Part shown: positions 61,377-64,000 of the stretch, one piece after another
Layout of the letters: each line of letters begins with the position of its first letter
Position numbering within the stretch: position 1 is the stretch's first letter
Source of the DNA: Planktophila sp965267775
GTDB lineage: Bacteria > Actinomycetota > Actinomycetes > Nanopelagicales > Nanopelagicaceae
DNA length: 64,000 nucleotides
Reading direction: 5' to 3'
Assembly (NCBI GenBank): GCA_965267775.1
Contig: OZ254140.1
Span: 620,001 to 684,000 of the forward strand
Position numbers and translations under genes: made by a program
Notes under the pieces: generated by a model
Seen by the model: only the letters and a program-made list of their open reading frames with translations
The model's database searches: none
Told to the model about the DNA's origin: nothing

Positions 61377-62396
61377 ATGAAAATCGGTCTCATAGGTGGC
61401 AGCGGCTATGCAGGGGGAGAGCTCCTCAGGCTCCTCGCCTCACACCCGCACTTTGAACTCATCGTTGTCTCAGCGCATTCCAATGCAGGAGAAGAGATCA
61501 CAGCGATCCATCCGCAACTTCAAAGCTATAAAGGCCGTAAATTCTCGACTTTTAAGCCTGAAGATTTCGCCCAGTGCGAATTGGTTTTTCTCGCACTTCC
61601 ACACGGTGAATCTGCAAAGCACATTGCACAGTTGCCCAAATCTACAAAGATTGTCGATCTCGGCGCAGACTTCAGATTGAATTCAAAGGATTCTTGGGAG
61701 AAGTACTACGGCGGAGCCCATGCCGGCACTTGGATTTATGGCCTCGCAGATCTTCCAGGCAAGAGAGAAGAAATTTGTAAAGCATCAAGAGTTGCAAATC
61801 CCGGTTGCTATGCAACTTCAATCATTCTCGGTACGGCACCTGCCTCTCAATTTGCTGACTTCAGTGATGTTGTGGTGGTTGCAGCATCTGGTACGACTGG
61901 AGCGGGACGAAGTGCAAAGATAAATCTCATCGCCAGTGAAGTTGCTGGATCGCTCACCTCATACAAGTTCGGTGGAGCGCACCAACACACACCCGAGATA
62001 GAGGAGGCGCTCACATCAATCTCAGGTGCAGAAACGAAAATATCTTTCACCCCAATCTTGGCGCCGATGCCTAGGGGCATCCTCTCGACGATCACATTGA
62101 AATTATCAAAGAATGTTTCGGTATCTGATCTCCGTAAAACATATGAAGATTTCTATAAAACCTCGCCATTCGTCACACTTCTACCTGAGGGGCAGATGCC
62201 GAAGACAGCTTCAGTTCTTGGAAGTAACCACGCTCAAATGCAGGTTGCTATTGATGAACATACTGGGCGTCTTGTTATCTCAGTTGCGATTGATAACCTC
62301 GGCAAGGGAGCTGCCGCTCAAGCTCTCCATAATGCAAATCTTATTTCAGGCTTTGATGAGACTGCAGGGCTACTCGGAAACGGCCTCGGCGCATGA
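61377..62396 (+). CDS. argC: N-acetyl-gamma-glutamyl-phosphate reductase
   Basis: 339 residues. NADP-binding GLIGGSGYAGGELLRLL (4-20) and the catalytic C144 in ANPGCYAT. It reduces N-acetylglutamyl phosphate to the semialdehyde, third step of arginine synthesis. No Shine-Dalgarno precedes the ATG; together with TAAATT 6 nt upstream this suggests leaderless translation. Overlaps argJ by 4 nt. Expected to be repressed by ArgR through the upstream inverted repeat. Confidence 0.96.
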   Translation: MKIGLIGGSGYAGGELLRLLASHPHFELIVVSAHSNAGEEITAIHPQLQSYKGRKFSTFKPEDFAQCELVFLALPHGESAKHIAQLPKSTKIVDLGADFRLNSKDSWEKYYGGAHAGTWIYGLADLPGKREEICKASRVANPGCYATSIILGTAPASQFADFSDVVVVAASGTTGAGRSAKINLIASEVAGSLTSYKFGGAHQHTPEIEEALTSISGAETKISFTPILAPMPRGILSTITLKLSKNVSVSDLRKTYEDFYKTSPFVTLLPEGQMPKTASVLGSNHAQMQVAIDEHTGRLVISVAIDNLGKGAAAQALHNANLISGFDETAGLLGNGLGA

Positions 62397-63541
62397 ATAG
62401 AGAGCTTCCACAAGGATTTCGCGCCTCTGGAATGCATGCAGGGTTGAAGAGTTCAGGTGCTTTCGATCTGACTCTGATTGAGAATACTGGCCCGCGCTTT
62501 GATGCAGCAGCTGTCTATACAACTAATCAAGTCGTTGCCGCACCGGTCATCTGGTCTCGTGAAGTTACTAAGGGCGAGATTGTGCGCGCTGCAATTCTTA
62601 ATTCAGGTGGAGCAAATGCATGCACTGGCCCTGATGGGTTCCTTGATACGCATCTCACTGCAGAGAAGGTTGGCGAACTTCTCGAAATTTCCTCTGGCGA
62701 AGTAGTCGTCTGCTCGACTGGTCTAATCGGAGAAAGGTTACCGATTGAGAAGATCATGGTTGGGGTTGAATCTTTGACTCAAAATTTGGTGAGCACCGCA
62801 CTAGAAGATATCGCGCGCTCAATCATGACAACGGATACCGTCCCTAAGATCTCTGAAAAAGATTATGAAGGAACAAGAACTGTAGGTGTGGCAAAAGGCG
62901 CAGGAATGCTCGCACCCGCTCTTGCGACAATGCTCTCAGTCATCATGACTGATGCAATTATTCCCGGAAATAGCCAAGAGATTTTTTCGAGAGTGATGGA
63001 CCGTACCTTTAATCGAATCGATTCCGATGGATGTATGTCCACCAATGACACAGTCTTATTGATGGGTTCGGGGGCAAGCGCCATAGAACTTGAAGCAGAT
63101 CTCTTCGAAGAGATTCTCATGGAGGTCTGTGGCTCTCTCGCGGAGCAGTTGATTGAAGATGCCGAAGGCTCAACGAAAACTGTTGCAATTACTGTATCTG
63201 GTGCTGCTTCAGAGAGTGATGCAGTCGAAATCGCGCGAGCATGTGCGCGAAACAATCTTCTCAAGTGCGCCATCTTTGGTGGAGATCCAAATTGGGGTCG
63301 CGTCCTAGCAGCGGTTGGAACAGCGAAGGCAGAGATGGATCCACTGACTATTGACGTTACGCTCAATGGTGTTCGAGTAGCAAAGAACTCAGCTCCTTTT
63401 GAAGATAAGAACCTTGTGAACTTCGACAATCGACTTGTGGAGTTGTCCATCAACCTCAATGTTGGTTCATTCGGCGCGACCGTTCGGACCAACGACCTCT
63501 CGCACGATTACGTTCATGAGAATTCGGCCTACTCCACATGA
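62393..63541 (+). CDS. argJ: Glutamate N-acetyltransferase ArgJ
   Basis: 382 residues. ArgJ moves acetyl from N-acetylornithine to glutamate, recycling the acetyl group; some forms also use acetyl-CoA. The self-cleavage site is A178-T179 in APALATML, giving alpha and beta chains. SGGANACTG (71-79), GDPNWGRVLAA and the C-terminal YVHENSAYST complete the family pattern. It overlaps argC and argB by 4 nt each. Confidence 0.96.
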   Translation: MNRELPQGFRASGMHAGLKSSGAFDLTLIENTGPRFDAAAVYTTNQVVAAPVIWSREVTKGEIVRAAILNSGGANACTGPDGFLDTHLTAEKVGELLEISSGEVVVCSTGLIGERLPIEKIMVGVESLTQNLVSTALEDIARSIMTTDTVPKISEKDYEGTRTVGVAKGAGMLAPALATMLSVIMTDAIIPGNSQEIFSRVMDRTFNRIDSDGCMSTNDTVLLMGSGASAIELEADLFEEILMEVCGSLAEQLIEDAEGSTKTVAITVSGAASESDAVEIARACARNNLLKCAIFGGDPNWGRVLAAVGTAKAEMDPLTIDVTLNGVRVAKNSAPFEDKNLVNFDNRLVELSINLNVGSFGATVRTNDLSHDYVHENSAYST

Positions 63542-64000
63542 GCAGAACCGGAATCCTCGTCATTAAATTTGGCGGCCATGCCATGAGCGATAACGATGGC
63601 GCATTCGGCAAGAAGCTCTCCTCCGCCATTGCACAGGGCCTCAAGGTCGTCGTTGTGCACGGGGGAGGACCACAAATTAACTCTGCACTTGAGAGCGAAG
63701 GCATCAAGTCGCAATTTATCGGTGGATTTCGTGTCACCACGCCTGAAGTTTTTACCGTGGTTGAAGAAGTTCTCTCGAATCAAGTTGGACCAGCAGTGGC
63801 GATGACGCTTACCCAATCAGGGGTGGCATCGCTTGCTATCTCCGGTCGTCATTCTGGAACCCTCTTTGCTCGCAAACAAAATACTTTAGTCAATGGCGAG
63901 AGCGCAGACTTGGGATTAGTGGGCGATGTAGTCAAGGTAGATGCAGCGGCAATTGAAGTTCTTCTTGAGAAGGGCGTCACCCCTGTTATATCTCCCATTG
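63538..64000 (+). CDS. argB: Acetylglutamate kinase, N-terminal part (runs off the window)
   Basis: The ATG at 63538 overlaps the argJ stop (ATGA). 154 codons are visible, open to base 64000. KFGGHAM (10-16) and VVVHGGGPQIN (37-47) form the phosphate-binding loops, and LAISGRHSG follows. It phosphorylates N-acetylglutamate, the second and usually arginine-inhibited step. The N-terminus lacks the extra helix seen in many arginine-sensitive hexameric forms, though the deciding C-terminal region lies beyond the window. Confidence 0.95.
   Translation, partial: MSRTGILVIKFGGHAMSDNDGAFGKKLSSAIAQGLKVVVVHGGGPQINSALESEGIKSQFIGGFRVTTPEVFTVVEEVLSNQVGPAVAMTLTQSGVASLAISGRHSGTLFARKQNTLVNGESADLGLVGDVVKVDAAAIEVLLEKGVTPVISPI

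Noticed and set aside
1..64000. Mobile elements, prophage, CRISPR, toxin-antitoxin or biosynthetic cluster
   Set aside because: No transposase, integrase, direct-repeat array, paired small toxin-antitoxin genes or synthase modules were found; gene order is the conserved actinobacterial backbone throughout.

Overview
The window is a gene-dense piece of an actinobacterial chromosome with moderate base composition (by eye close to half GC, far below typical Streptomyces or Mycobacterium) and very short intergenic gaps. Lineage markers are RbpA, WhiA, an ANTAR response regulator of the PdtaR type, SufR, a DUF3099 protein and the block order trp-lgt-glt-pyk-pdtaR-liv-polA-rpsA-coaE-uvrB-uvrA-uvrC-rapZ-yvcK-whiA-gap-pgk-tpiA-secG-tkt-ctaA-suf-fabG-fabI-infC-pheST-argCJB, which as I recall follows Streptomyces closely. 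Compact, lower-GC Actinobacteria of this kind suggest a streamlined planktonic lineage such as the freshwater acI/Nanopelagicales; that assignment is inference. I see no prophage, insertion sequence, integron, CRISPR array or defence island.

Layout. 1-3.7 kb: end of trpE, a 57-residue membrane remnant, trpC, trpB, trpA. 3.7-5.9 kb: a membrane-anchored DsbA-like protein, lgt, and a VIT/CCC1 metal transporter. 6.1-12.0 kb: glutamate synthase gltB-gltD. 12.1-14.3 kb: pyk, a large stem-loop directly against a tRNA with anticodon CAA but a short variable loop, and pdtaR. 14.4-19.2 kb: a complete branched-chain amino-acid ABC importer with a strong hairpin after the binding-protein gene. 19.2-24 kb: a thioesterase (-), polA (+), a small zinc-ribbon membrane protein (-) and an MFS transporter (-). 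24.1-35.9 kb: rpsA, terminator, then coaE-uvrB-uvrA-uvrC-rapZ-yvcK-whiA. 36.0-39.7 kb: gap-pgk-tpiA, secG, rbpA. 39.7-44.3 kb (-): ctaA, tkt, pgi. 44.3-52.5 kb: sufR-sufB-sufD-Rieske ferredoxin-sufC-sufS-sufU-sufT and an ABC exporter. 52.4-53.4 kb (-): DUF3099 and SURF1. 53.5-55.6 kb: fabG-fabI and a D,D-carboxypeptidase-like protein. 55.6-61.3 kb: infC (ATC start and structured leader)-rpmI-rplT, an rRNA methyltransferase, pheS-pheT. 61.4-64.0 kb: argC-argJ and the start of argB behind a palindromic operator.

How it works together: most of the window is central metabolism (tryptophan, glutamate and arginine synthesis, lower glycolysis, fatty-acid synthesis), amino-acid uptake, nucleotide excision repair, Fe-S cluster assembly and translation. 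The SUF operon sits between two cytochrome-oxidase assembly genes (ctaA, SURF1) and would supply the Fe-S proteins seen here, for example GltB and GltD.

The window is mainly housekeeping and I do not see a convincing new multi-gene system. The items most worth a second look are: the unusual CAA tRNA; the 48-nt structured element abutting it; a recurrent TANNNT box 6-7 nt before start codons that lack a Shine-Dalgarno (probable leaderless transcription at about ten genes); the infC leader; the small zinc-ribbon membrane protein; and the trp-operon remnant.
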